This document shows, piece by piece, positions 18,456 through 26,426 of a DNA stretch of 33,310 bases. Location of the stretch: positions 1 through 33,310 of the forward strand of contig JAACFE010000017.1 of assembly GCA_009937525.1 (NCBI GenBank), in the 5' to 3' direction. Origin of the DNA: Gammaproteobacteria bacterium (GTDB taxonomy: Bacteria; Pseudomonadota; Gammaproteobacteria; Steroidobacterales; Woeseiaceae). Position 1 is the stretch's first letter; each line of letters starts with the position of its first letter. Position numbers and translations under genes: made by a program. The notes below the pieces were generated by a model. It searched no databases and was not told the origin of the DNA. It saw only the letters and a program-made list of their open reading frames with translations.

Positions 18456-19379
18456 GTGCACCGGATCACTCGTAGGGACTTTACGAAGACGGCGCTCGCC
18501 GCCGGTGGGCTGCTGGCCACCGGCAGCGCCGCCGCCGTTGCAGAGCCAGCCGGCGTCATCAGGCGCAGGATTCCGTCCTCGGGCGAGGCAATTCCGATCA
18601 TGGGGCTCGGCACGAACCGCTACGGGGTGGGCGACTCCCCCGACGCCCGCGCGCCGCTGCGGGACGCCCTCGCGCGTTTCCACGAGCTGGGCGGGACCGT
18701 AATCGACACCGCACCGAGTTACCGCACGTCGGAAAGTGTGCTCGGCGACCTGATACGTGACCTCGATATCCGGCAGGACCTGTTCATCGCCACCAAGGTG
18801 GACCGCGACAGCGGTCGCGACGACAGCCTCGCGCAAACCCGCAATTCGGTGCGGAAGCTGCAGGTCGATACCATCGACCTGATGCAGGTGCACAGCCTCA
18901 ACGACTGGAAGAACAACATTCCGCTGCTCCGGGAACTCAAGCAGGACGGCAGGTTTCGCTACATCGGCCTGACGACGTCGCGCTCGAGCCAGTATGCGGA
19001 GATGGAGAAGGCCATGTTGAAGCACGATCTGGACTTCATACAGATCGACTATTCGCTGGCGCAACGCGAGGCCGCCGAACGGCTGCTGCCGTTGGCCGCC
19101 GAGCGCGGCATGGCGGTCATGCTCAACCGGACATTCGGTGGTGGCCGCATATTCCAGGCCGTCGGCGACCGGCCTCTACCCGCATGGACGGCCGAACTGC
19201 AGATCACGTCCTGGGCACAGTTCCTGCTCAAGTATGCGCTGTCACACCCGGCCGCCACGGTCGCGATTCCGGGCATGACCAAGACCAGGCACGTAGACGA
19301 TAATTTCGGCGCCGCACGGGGGCCAATGCCTGATGCCGGGCAACGCGAACGGATGGAAGATTTCTTCGACGCTCTATAG
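18456..19379 (+). CDS. Tat-exported aldo/keto reductase
   Basis: The 307-residue protein is an aldo/keto reductase. The catalytic tetrad is complete: D84 and Y89 in DTAPSY, K114 in IATKV and H146 in MQVHS. Residues 1-30 form a twin-arginine signal (TRRDFTKT, then a hydrophobic stretch and AAAVA), so the enzyme is probably exported folded, perhaps with bound NADP(H). It starts at a GTG with GGGAGA six bases upstream. It is divergent from maoC (67-base gap), and its stop directly abuts the ppa stop on the other strand with no base between. The substrate is unknown. Periplasmic AKRs are uncommon because free nicotinamide cofactor is lacking there. Confidence 0.88.
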   Translation: MHRITRRDFTKTALAAGGLLATGSAAAVAEPAGVIRRRIPSSGEAIPIMGLGTNRYGVGDSPDARAPLRDALARFHELGGTVIDTAPSYRTSESVLGDLIRDLDIRQDLFIATKVDRDSGRDDSLAQTRNSVRKLQVDTIDLMQVHSLNDWKNNIPLLRELKQDGRFRYIGLTTSRSSQYAEMEKAMLKHDLDFIQIDYSLAQREAAERLLPLAAERGMAVMLNRTFGGGRIFQAVGDRPLPAWTAELQITSWAQFLLKYALSHPAATVAIPGMTKTRHVDDNFGAARGPMPDAGQRERMEDFFDAL

Positions 19380-19904
19380 CTACTTTGCCCGCTCGATGGC
19401 CTCAGCGATCATGCGCTTGGCATCGTCCGAGCCGTGCCAGTCACCGATACGGACCCATTTTCCCGGCTCGAGATCTTTGTAGTGCTCGAAGAAGTGCTCG
19501 ATTTGCTGCAGGGTGATCTCCGGCAGGTCCGAATACTCCCTGATAGTGTCGTAGCGTTTCGACAGTGACGGCGACGGCACGGCGATGATCTTCTCGTCCT
19601 GCCCGGCGTTGTCTTCCATCACGAGTACCCCGATCGGGCGCACGTTAATCAGGCAGCCGGGCACCAGCTCGCGGGAGTTGGCGACCAGCACGTCGATGGG
19701 GTCTCCGTCCTCCGACAGCGTATGCGGCACAAAGCCGTAATTTCCGGGATAGGCCATCGGCGTGTGCAGGAAGCGATCGACGACGAGCGTGCCCGCATCC
19801 TTGTCCATTTCGTACTTGATGGGCTGCCCGCCGTGCGGCACCTCGATGATTACGTTGACGTCCTCCGGGGGATTGTGGCCGATGGCGATCGCGTCGATTC
19901 TCAT
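19380..19904 (-). CDS. ppa: inorganic pyrophosphatase (family I)
   Basis: Ppa hydrolyses pyrophosphate to phosphate in the cytoplasm and pulls biosynthetic reactions forward. The 174-residue product has the normal bacterial length and the family I signature around EDGDPIDVL (residues 66-74), whose aspartates bind magnesium. It also has [18 protein letters not shown] (29-46) and [11 protein letters not shown] (52-62). It is a single gene, tail-to-tail with the aldo/keto reductase and 88 bases divergent from the sugar dehydrogenase. The sequence GACTTATC occurs twice in that gap (19905-19912 and 19941-19948), but I cannot assign it a function. Confidence 0.96.
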   Translation of the reverse strand: MRIDAIAIGHNPPEDVNVIIEVPHGGQPIKYEMDKDAGTLVVDRFLHTPMAYPGNYGFVPHTLSEDGDPIDVLVANSRELVPGCLINVRPIGVLVMEDNAGQDEKIIAVPSPSLSKRYDTIREYSDLPEITLQQIEHFFEHYKDLEPGKWVRIGDWHGSDDAKRMIAEAIERAK

Positions 19905-19992
19905 GACTTATCGTATTCGTTTGTAACTGGCGCCGGCGTGGACTTATCCTCAATACTACACTCATGGGATTGACTTCCATAACGGTAAAGCC

Positions 19993-21105
19993 ATGCATCG
20001 ACACCTTCTGACCCTGTTTGCCATCCTGGTAGCCGGCTGTGCGAATGCGGACGCGCAACGGCCGTTCACTGTCGAAGCGATCGCGGAGTTCGACGAACCC
20101 TGGGCAATGGCGTTCCTGCCGGACGGTCGACTGCTGGTCACGGAGAAAGCCGGACGCCTGATCGTCGTGGACAGGACCGGAAACAAGTCGCAGCCGTTGG
20201 GCGGCGTTCCGGAAGTCGACTACGGAGGCCAGGGAGGTCTCGGTGACGTCGCCCTGCATCCCGGCTTCCACGAAAACGGGCTCGTGTACCTGAGCTATGT
20301 CGAAGCCGGTGACGGCGATACCCGTGGCGCCGCGGTGGCACGCGGTGTACTCGAATTTGCCGATGACGGGGTCGCACTGTCGAAGGTCGAAGTCATCTGG
20401 CGACAGTATCCGAAAACCAGCGGACGCGGGCACTACGGTCACCGCCTGTTGTTCGACGACCAGGGGCACCTGTTCATCTCATCGGGCGATCGGCAGAAGT
20501 TCGATCCGGCCCAGGACATGGCCGGCAATCTCGGTAAGATTGTGCGCCTTTACGATGACGGTTCCATCCCGACTGACAACCCCTTTTTCAGTGACGGCGG
20601 CGTGACTGCCCAGATCTGGTCGCTGGGCCATCGCAATCCACTCGGCATCGCGTTCGACCTTGATGGCCAGCTCTGGAACATCGAGATGGGCCCGAAAGGC
20701 GGCGACGAGTTGAACAGGGTGGTTCGTGGGGAAAACTACGGCTACCCGATCGTTTCCAACGGCGACCACTACAGCGGAGAAGAGATTCCGGACCACGATA
20801 CCCGTCCGGAGTTTGCCGCGCCGGCGATCACCTGGACTCCGGTAATTTCGCCGGGCGATTTCATGGTCTACGACGGCGAGCTCTTTCCCGATTGGAAAGG
20901 CGACGGATTTGCCGCCGGACTTTCGTCGAAATCGCTCGTGAGGATCGAGTTTGGCGACGGCGGCGCGCATGAGGCAGAGCGCTTTGACATGGGCAAACGC
21001 ATGCGCGCGGTTGTCCAGGGGCCGGACGGTGCAATCTGGATGCTCGAGGACAAAAAGGGCGGCCGCCTGCTGCGGTTGACCCCGACCGAGGCTGACACCG
21101 TCTAG
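19993..21105 (+). CDS. PQQ-dependent aldose sugar dehydrogenase family lipoprotein
   Basis: The 370-residue protein is a six-bladed beta-propeller of the soluble glucose/aldose sugar dehydrogenase family (YliI-like). These oxidise aldoses in the periplasm using PQQ and calcium. Family segments seen are EPWAMAFLPDGRLLVTEKAG, GGQGGLGDVALHP, WSLGHRNPLGIAFD, MGPKGGDELN and GENYGYP (long ones in part: MAFLPDGRLLVTEKAGRL). The N-terminus is a lipoprotein signal with lipobox VAGC (cysteine at residue 16). No PQQ synthesis genes are in the window, so the cofactor must come from elsewhere in the genome or from outside. It is monocistronic, divergent from ppa, with only a weak ribosome binding site. 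Confidence 0.88.
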   Translation: MHRHLLTLFAILVAGCANADAQRPFTVEAIAEFDEPWAMAFLPDGRLLVTEKAGRLIVVDRTGNKSQPLGGVPEVDYGGQGGLGDVALHPGFHENGLVYLSYVEAGDGDTRGAAVARGVLEFADDGVALSKVEVIWRQYPKTSGRGHYGHRLLFDDQGHLFISSGDRQKFDPAQDMAGNLGKIVRLYDDGSIPTDNPFFSDGGVTAQIWSLGHRNPLGIAFDLDGQLWNIEMGPKGGDELNRVVRGENYGYPIVSNGDHYSGEEIPDHDTRPEFAAPAITWTPVISPGDFMVYDGELFPDWKGDGFAAGLSSKSLVRIEFGDGGAHEAERFDMGKRMRAVVQGPDGAIWMLEDKKGGRLLRLTPTEADTV

Positions 21106-21198
21106 CGATTCTCGCCGGATCGGGCAAGCGCCGTCGGCATATTTACGGATATCGAGGCGCAATAATCGACTCTACGATGAGCATCGGAGGTGACATCG

Positions 21199-21501
21199 AT
21201 GACCGACACAGGCGCCAGGAACATGCCACCCGAGGTCGCGGAAATCGCGGAATGCGGATTCGCGACATGGGCCAGGGACGACGTCGACGAAAAGCTGCGC
21301 GCCCGTTTCGACACGGACCGCATACCGGTTGTGGGGGTGCGGCATGTCCGCATCTGGGGGCTGCAGGTCGACGACGAACGCGAATTGCCGGGACTGGAGC
21401 GAACCCAGATACCGGACGAAGAAGTCTGGGAGGTAAACCTCGAAGCACTGGACGGCTCCAAATTCGAGGTCGATTCCAGGCTGCTGAAAGCAGCCCCTTA
21501 G
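21199..21501 (+). CDS. small acidic protein of unknown function
   Basis: I do not recognise this 100-residue protein. It starts at an ATG with a strong GGAGG eight bases upstream (21186-21190); an in-frame GTG at 21190 overlaps that site and is unlikely. The product is acidic and soluble, has one short tryptophan-rich segment (VRIWGLQVDDE) and shows no signal peptide or known motif. Codon use looks like its neighbours, so it is probably a real gene. It lies 93 bases after the sugar dehydrogenase and ends 19 bases from the convergent DUF3943 gene. Confidence 0.65.
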   Translation: MTDTGARNMPPEVAEIAECGFATWARDDVDEKLRARFDTDRIPVVGVRHVRIWGLQVDDERELPGLERTQIPDEEVWEVNLEALDGSKFEVDSRLLKAAP

Positions 21502-21520
21502 ACCGGCACGTCCGGACGGC

Positions 21521-22279
21521 CTACCAGCGTACCTGCAGCTGCAGGCCGTAAGTATATTCGCTGTCCCTGGAATCCGGGGGTCCTGAATCGCCGCGCGGAC
21601 TCGCCTCCGGCTGCGCACGATAGGGACGGAGTTTGACCTCCGTGTCCCAGCCGAACCACTTGTCGAACTGGCTGTTCAACGAGCCGAGCGGGTCGGTCAA
21701 TACCCATAGCCACTTGTCGCCGGTGGAACGGTAGCCACGTTCGATATCGCGGGCGCGGATACCCCCCCTGACGTGCATGAAGTACATCCCCACCATCGAG
21801 CCGATCACCGGCGTAACCCACAGGTCCTGCTTCGACGGCTCCTCGGCCATTGCCTCGATCCCGAATTCAAAAATGCTCGACAGCAGCGTTGAGTAGCCGA
21901 ATGACTGCCAGTTGTTGTAGCCGCGCTCTCTCGCACGAACGAAGTACGCGGCGCCCCAGTACGGGTGCAGTATGTAATTGATGTAGAAGGTGTCGGAGTC
22001 GTTCTCGGGGTGGGTCGTCTTTTCCCACCATACAGATAAACTGTAATCCTTCTTCTGTTCGCTGCTCCAGCCGCTCACGCTCTCCGGCATCGCATACAGG
22101 ATCGCGATCGCCCCGAACTGGTAGCCGAGGAAGTACTTGGTGTCGCGCCACAGGCCGGCACCGTCGCGGTAAATCTGCACCTGATCTTCGGGGTCGCGCG
22201 GCACAACCTCAATATCGTTGGCCCATACTGGACCCGGGACGACGCCGAGTGCCGGAATCAGAGCGATCAACAACCTCAT
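21521..22279 (-). CDS. DUF3943 domain protein, secreted/envelope
   Basis: The 252-residue product starts with a clear signal peptide (MRLLIALIPALGVVPGPVWA) and contains the DUF3943 region from about residue 80 to 180. That includes YINYILHPYWGAAYF and SSIFEFGIEAMAEEPSKQD. The aromatic-rich C-terminus ends in RW, like many outer-membrane-associated proteins. The function is unknown. I chose the ATG at 22279, which has GGCGGA six bases upstream; ATGs at 22285 and 22312 are alternatives. It follows the DUF3187 gene by 32 bases on the same strand and is probably cotranscribed with it. Confidence 0.82.
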   Translation of the reverse strand: MRLLIALIPALGVVPGPVWANDIEVVPRDPEDQVQIYRDGAGLWRDTKYFLGYQFGAIAILYAMPESVSGWSSEQKKDYSLSVWWEKTTHPENDSDTFYINYILHPYWGAAYFVRARERGYNNWQSFGYSTLLSSIFEFGIEAMAEEPSKQDLWVTPVIGSMVGMYFMHVRGGIRARDIERGYRSTGDKWLWVLTDPLGSLNSQFDKWFGWDTEVKLRPYRAQPEASPRGDSGPPDSRDSEYTYGLQLQVRW

Positions 22280-22311
22280 CGTCATTCCGCCGAGTCTTGA
22301 TACTCCGTACA

Positions 22312-23322
22312 TCAACGCCCACCAGAAACATGAACGGCCAGGTGAACTGCGAAATCAGGGGTTGCGTCTGAAATAACGTCTTCCACGAGTGCAAATTTGA
22401 ATGTGACGCCGTGACGCAGCAGTCTGTACACGCCACCCACTGTCAGCTGTATGGAACTGCCGCCCAGTTCGTCCAGTTCGCTGTCGATGTAGGCGCCTTG
22501 CGCCTGCAGTTGCCCTGTGACACCGAACTGTTCCGTCGCATGCCAGGTCGCGGCGACTCCGCCGTAGGGCACGGCACTCTTTTGTTGCGCGCTAAGGACA
22601 TCCCCTTCGCCGAGCGCCAGGACGCCGGCGAATCCGGCGTAGGCGAAATCCCTGCCCAGCATCGTCGTGGAATCCTGCGCGTATAAACCAACTGCCGCAT
22701 CCACGGCACCGCTGCCATGCAGATCCTCGGAATCGCCGGTCGGCAATTTCACGCTGAATCGCATGGTCAGGTGCTTCGTTTGATTGTCGTCGGCCGCGAA
22801 CAGCGGCACGGCGGCAGAGAGCTGTACATCACCGATGCCGGAACTCGATGACGTTATTTGTCGCTCGACCGAGCCGTTATTCAAATAGCGATAGTTGAGC
22901 TCATTGCTGGCCCCGTCGCGTTTGGAATTGGACATGCCCCAGAAATCGTGCCAATCGAATATTGCACCATCCAGAACTCCCGGCGAATGCTTGACGAACG
23001 GTATGTCGACGCCGACCTCGAGCCGCTCGTGTACCCTGCGGCGCAGCCTCAAGTCTGCAAAATAGGTCTCTCCATCGAGCCTGATCGACTCGATGTCCGT
23101 GTCCTTGACTTCGGCGTTATTGACGATCGTGAACGCGAATCCGTAGTCCGTCTTCCCGCGCTGCACGAGTACCGCATCCTGCAGCGGCGGCAAGCCATAG
23201 ATGTGCAGGAAGGGATGCTGGTTTCTGAGCGCGAAAGTATCTACGCTGCCGCCCCAGCCCGTTACACTGATCAGCAACAGCGGCGAAGCTATAATTACGT
23301 GAGTGAAACTCATCCTGCGCAT
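22312..23322 (-). CDS. DUF3187 family outer-membrane-like protein
   Basis: The product is 336 residues from the ATG at 23322. A signal peptide covers roughly residues 1-28 (SFTHVIIASPLLLISVTGWG). The mature part starts with FALRNQHPFLHIYGLPP, typical of DUF3187, and then shows the alternating polar/hydrophobic strands of a beta-barrel. Segments include LRRRVHERLEVGVDIPFV and MRFSVKLPTGDSEDL. It is likely an outer-membrane protein of unknown function. The ATG at 23313 is an alternative start, and an open frame continues upstream to 23436 into the divergent DUF3108 gene. The end of the gene lies 32 bases before the DUF3943 start. Confidence 0.82.
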   Translation of the reverse strand: MRRMSFTHVIIASPLLLISVTGWGGSVDTFALRNQHPFLHIYGLPPLQDAVLVQRGKTDYGFAFTIVNNAEVKDTDIESIRLDGETYFADLRLRRRVHERLEVGVDIPFVKHSPGVLDGAIFDWHDFWGMSNSKRDGASNELNYRYLNNGSVERQITSSSSGIGDVQLSAAVPLFAADDNQTKHLTMRFSVKLPTGDSEDLHGSGAVDAAVGLYAQDSTTMLGRDFAYAGFAGVLALGEGDVLSAQQKSAVPYGGVAATWHATEQFGVTGQLQAQGAYIDSELDELGGSSIQLTVGGVYRLLRHGVTFKFALVEDVISDATPDFAVHLAVHVSGGR

Positions 23323-23353
23323 CCGATCTATTTTTACCCGGGCGACGAGCGCC

Positions 23354-24133
23354 GTGAAATACCCAAAAGTACGTAGCGTATGGGAGTCTGCCGGCATTTG
23401 CATCGGTTTGATTTTCTTGTTGTTCCTGGCTGGCACCGCTGGCGCACAGCCCGTACCGCTGTTCAGTGCCGTCTACAAGGTCAGCTATGGCATCCTGCGT
23501 GGCGAGATGACCCTGGAACTTCGACAGCAGGACGATTCTGCCTACATCTATGAAACGTCGCTTACGCCCCGCGGAATCGTCTCGATGTTCAGGCGGGGCA
23601 GCATTGTGGAAACAACGTCACTCCGGATCGAAGATGGCAAGCTCGTGCCGACGGATTACAGGAGCACCGACACGATTGCCAGCCCTACGCGCGAGACCGA
23701 GTACCGGTTCGACAATCCTGCCGGACGTGTCACTGGTGTGTACAAAGAAAGATCGGTGGACGAACCCATGCGTCCGAACGGCCACAATCGGATTTCGGCG
23801 CATGTCGCGGTGATGCTTGCGATGAACACGGCCACCGAAATGACCGGCATCTCGGTCTTCGACCGTGCCCGCTGGCGCGACTTCGAATTCGAGGTATTAC
23901 CGGGCCAGCTCGTCAAGACGAAACCAGGTGATTTCGAGACCACTGAGGTCCGTTATTTCTCGAACAAGAAGAACAAGAGCTGGTCACTGTACTGCTCGGA
24001 GGCGCTGGACTACGCGCCCGTAATGATCATTTACCGCGAAGACGGTGATATCAAGTCGAAGGCGCAACTGGTCGAATACGAGTCACTCAGCGGCCTGGAT
24101 CCGGGTCAGCCCCAACCGATCTCGTCGAGATGA
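23354..24133 (+). CDS. DUF3108 domain protein, exported
   Basis: The product is 259 residues from the GTG at 23354. The N-terminal 31 residues form a signal peptide (ICIGLIFLLFLAGTAGA, cleavage before QPVPLF). The mature protein is a DUF3108 domain: FSAVYKVSYGILRGEMTLEL near its start and RISAHVAVMLAMN and EVLPGQLVKTKPGDFETTEV (in part) further on. Such proteins are periplasmic and of unknown role. A GTG at 23303 would add 17 residues and overlap the divergent DUF3187 start. TATAAT at 23290-23295 may be its -10 box, although no good -35 is seen. Its last 28 bases overlap the convergent metallopeptidase gene. Confidence 0.82.
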   Translation: MKYPKVRSVWESAGICIGLIFLLFLAGTAGAQPVPLFSAVYKVSYGILRGEMTLELRQQDDSAYIYETSLTPRGIVSMFRRGSIVETTSLRIEDGKLVPTDYRSTDTIASPTRETEYRFDNPAGRVTGVYKERSVDEPMRPNGHNRISAHVAVMLAMNTATEMTGISVFDRARWRDFEFEVLPGQLVKTKPGDFETTEVRYFSNKKNKSWSLYCSEALDYAPVMIIYREDGDIKSKAQLVEYESLSGLDPGQPQPISSR

Positions 24134-24459
24134 TCGTCGTCGATGCCAAAATAATGGGCGACTTCATGGATTAGCGTCCGGGCGATTTCGTCGCGAAGTT
24201 CGTCCGGAGGCAATCCGAGTTCGAGGTGCGGCTGCCGGAAGATGTAGATGACATCCGGCAGTTCCCCCGCGTAATCGACGCCGCGCTCCGTGAGGGGCAA
24301 TCCGAGGTACAGTCCCAGCAGGCCCTCCCCGTCCGGATCGAGATCGTCGTCGGCTTCCTCGATAACGAGGATCTCGATGTTGTCGAGTGCGTTCTGAACC
24401 CACTCCGGGAGTCCGCCCATGGTCTCCCGGACGACGGCTTCGAACTGGCTGAGATTCAT
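24106..24459 (-). CDS. minimal zincin-like metallopeptidase family protein
   Basis: The 117-residue product has the zinc-binding motif HEVAHYFGIDD. H98 and H102 are ligands, E99 is the catalytic glutamate, and D108 is in the place of the third ligand (HExxHxxGxxD). It matches the small metallopeptidase family PF06262, with GLPEWVQNALDNIEI near the start and YLGLPLTERG and LPDVIYIF in the middle. No signal peptide is present, so it is cytoplasmic. Substrates are not known for the family. The 3' end overlaps the DUF3108 gene by 28 bases tail-to-tail. Confidence 0.88.
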   Translation of the reverse strand: MNLSQFEAVVRETMGGLPEWVQNALDNIEILVIEEADDDLDPDGEGLLGLYLGLPLTERGVDYAGELPDVIYIFRQPHLELGLPPDELRDEIARTLIHEVAHYFGIDDDHLDEIGWG

Positions 24460-24477
24460 AATGCGCGCGTCAGGAAC

Positions 24478-24508
24478 TGCGAGACCCCGAGTTTAGCGTA
24501 GTCTCGCA
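24478..24508. other. inverted repeat (8-base arms) between metallopeptidase and HIG1 genes
   Basis: TGCGAGAC (24478-24485) and GTCTCGCA (24501-24508) are perfect complements around a 15-base spacer. It lies 19 bases upstream of the metallopeptidase start and 52 bases beyond the HIG1 stop. No T run follows on either strand, so it is not an intrinsic terminator. It could be an operator or part of a leader RNA structure. Confidence 0.4.
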
Positions 24509-24560
24509 AGCCGGCGCGGCCTCGCGGCCGATGCCTCCTGATCGCGCCGCTTTGCGGTGG

Positions 24561-24755
24561 TCAGACGTTGAGCAGGATAGCGGCCGCGAGCAGAAGGACG
24601 ACGACCAGGGTTTGCAGCGCAATGCGTTCCCACATGAATTTTTCCGCGTGCTCCGCGTCGTAGGTGCCGCCCTTCGCCATCGAGCGCAGACCGAGCGTCA
24701 GGACCACCAGGGTCGCTATCAGTGCCGCAATTATCAGCAGGTTAATGACGGCCAT
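24561..24755 (-). CDS. HIG1-domain twin transmembrane protein
   Basis: The 64-residue product has two hydrophobic helices (residues about 3-22 and 42-62). A loop containing GLRSMAKGGTYDAEHAEKFM joins them, and the second helix is preceded by WERIALQ. This is the pattern of the HIG1 (hypoxia-induced) family, seen in proteobacteria as small twin-transmembrane proteins. In mitochondria and some bacteria relatives associate with cytochrome oxidase, but no respiratory gene is nearby, so that link is only by family. The ATG at 24755 has GGAGG five bases upstream, which decides the start over a longer open frame. Confidence 0.85.
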   Translation of the reverse strand: MAVINLLIIAALIATLVVLTLGLRSMAKGGTYDAEHAEKFMWERIALQTLVVVLLLAAAILLNV

Positions 24756-24963
24756 TCGTGCCTCCTTCGCCCGCGCGGGCATGCAGGAATACATGTTCCA
24801 CTCTGAAGCCTGGCGCGCTCCGGTGCAATTGAGGCAAATACGGACCCCGGTACGCCGCACCCGTGGGCCTGATTGGCAGCAGATGGTACGGAGGACGCCG
24901 CGTCACGATAGAATCTCCGGCATCCGTGGCCCGCAACGAGCGCTTATCGACGCGAACAGACAC

Positions 24964-26061
24964 ATGCCCGCCGATCGCCGATTCTTATCCGTGACAGCCT
25001 TGCTCGTCTCACTGGCGCAGGTTCTGCTGTCCGGCTGCGTGTCTCTGCCGACCGCGGACGAACTCCGTCGTGCCCCGTCACCCCACCTTTCTTCCGGGAC
25101 ACCAGCGGGAATCATCGACGGCAGAAGCGGCTTCCGGCGCCTCTATTGCGAGTCGCTCGAAGAGCACCCCGAGGACCCCGCGGCTCCCGTGTCGTGTGAC
25201 TTCTGGCTGCATCGTATGGATGACGAGCCGCCCGAGGCCGCACCGGCGCAGGCAGCTGTCTCATCTCCGCTGCAGGTGCTTCTCGTAACGGGCGCGTTCA
25301 GCGAGTGCTTCGGTGACGATGCCAGGCCGTTCGGCGCGGCGGTCGAGCCTCTCCGCGACCATGGCTACCGTGTCGACACCGTTGTCGTCGGAGGCCGCTC
25401 CGGCACGGCCCACAACGCCCGGGAGATTGCCGCGTACCTGGAGCAGTGGCCGATCCGAGAGAATGTACCGCTCGTCCTCATCGGCTACTCAAAAGGCACG
25501 AGCGACATACTGCAGTTCCTCGTCGATTTTCCCGATCATGCGGGCCGGGTGAGCGCCGTCGTCAGCGTCGCCGGATCGGTAGGTGGCTCGCCCCTCGCCA
25601 AGACCTACGACGGACTCTACAAGTTCCTTTTTTCGCATTTACCGTCAGGCCACTGCCCGCCGGGCGATGGTGATGTCGTGCACAGCCTTCGGCCCGATGT
25701 CCGTGACCAGTGGCTGCAAGACAATGAACTTCCGCCGCATGTCCGTTACTACTCGCTCGCCGCATTCACGACCCGGGAACGGGTTGCCAGAGCGCTGGTG
25801 CCATCCTGGGAGACCTTGCTGAAGCACGACCGGCACAACGACGGCCAGCTGCTGGTAGGGGATGCCCTGATTCCGGGATCGACGCTGCTGGGTTACCTGG
25901 ATGCGGATCACTGGGCAGTGGCGCTGGATATCGAGGACGAATCGCCCCTGCTCGCGCACCGCAAAACGGACGCGCACTTCCCCCATCTGGCACTACTGCA
26001 GGCCATCCTGCTGCAGGTCGCAATCGACACAGCCACTTCGATCACCGGGTCCGGTTCCTGA
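24964..26061 (+). CDS. alpha/beta hydrolase, predicted lipoprotein
   Basis: The product is 365 residues from the ATG at 24964. It starts with a lipoprotein signal ending in the lipobox LSGC (C25). The alpha/beta-hydrolase core runs from about residue 103. It includes the nucleophile elbow GYSKG (S176), a possible acid D293 in HNDGQLL and H316 in DADHW, so a full triad is plausible. The protein is probably attached to the inner face of the outer membrane or to the periplasmic face, with unknown ester substrate. The open frame extends far upstream across the HIG1 gene, but that part is shadow. It ends 20 bases inside the small minus-strand gene that follows. Confidence 0.82.
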   Translation: MPADRRFLSVTALLVSLAQVLLSGCVSLPTADELRRAPSPHLSSGTPAGIIDGRSGFRRLYCESLEEHPEDPAAPVSCDFWLHRMDDEPPEAAPAQAAVSSPLQVLLVTGAFSECFGDDARPFGAAVEPLRDHGYRVDTVVVGGRSGTAHNAREIAAYLEQWPIRENVPLVLIGYSKGTSDILQFLVDFPDHAGRVSAVVSVAGSVGGSPLAKTYDGLYKFLFSHLPSGHCPPGDGDVVHSLRPDVRDQWLQDNELPPHVRYYSLAAFTTRERVARALVPSWETLLKHDRHNDGQLLVGDALIPGSTLLGYLDADHWAVALDIEDESPLLAHRKTDAHFPHLALLQAILLQVAIDTATSITGSGS

Positions 26062-26302
26062 GGTCGAGTACGGTCGACCACGTTTTTGCCCAGCTCTCGA
26101 GGGCCTCGAACATCGCGTCGTTCGCCTGCTGTTCGAATGACCGGCCGGATACCGTAAGCCTGAGCTCCTCGATCAGCCGCAGGTAAGGCTTCTGGGCGGC
26201 GGCAGGGGCGCCGCCGTTGCCGCAGTTCTCGCGCAGGCGGTCGTATTCGGGTCGGTGCACTTCCAGCGGGGGGGCTGGCGGTGTCCCGGTCACGACGATC
26301 AT
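26042..26302 (-). CDS. hypothetical protein, probably 5'-truncated
   Basis: The frame gives 86 residues from the ATG at 26302. Codons are strongly GC-ending and look coding throughout. The start reads MIVVTGTPPAPPLEV, where IVVTGT is a motif usually found just after a signal peptide in exported proteins, yet no signal peptide lies upstream. Instead the sequence upstream is the tail of a CPBP protease on the other strand. The C-terminal part (QKPYLRLIEELRLT, then EALESWAKTWSTVL) is amphipathic helix. I think it is the remainder of an exported small protein that lost its 5' end. No ribosome binding site is visible. The function is unknown. Confidence 0.45.
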   Translation of the reverse strand: MIVVTGTPPAPPLEVHRPEYDRLRENCGNGGAPAAAQKPYLRLIEELRLTVSGRSFEQQANDAMFEALESWAKTWSTVLDLRNRTR

Positions 26303-26423
26303 GGGTGCCGTCTGGGGATTCGCGTACCTGCTTTGCGGCCGCAATCTCTGGATCGTGATACTCGCTCACTCCATGGCGCACATCGCGTTGGTCACACAAC
26401 TCTATGCCTTACCCCCCGCGTAG
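26281..26423 (+). pseudogene. C-terminal remnant of a CPBP (CAAX-type) intramembrane protease
   Basis: The plus-strand frame ending in TAG at 26421-26423 encodes VTTIMGAVWGFAYLLCGRNL followed by WIVILAHSMAHIA. This is the last transmembrane region and conserved histidine helix (ILAH) of CPBP-family proteases. About 45 residues remain, whereas the family is usually over 200 residues. The N-terminal part with the EE(x)xxR and FxxxH motifs is missing, and upstream sequence in this frame belongs to the opposite-strand gene. It is therefore a broken fragment. Codon use is still coding-like, so the loss may be recent. Confidence 0.6.
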
Positions 26424-26426
26424 GGC

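Noticed and set aside
19905-19948. GACTTATC repeated twice in the ppa/sugar dehydrogenase gap
   Set aside because: An eight-base direct repeat at this spacing can occur by chance; no known operator matches.
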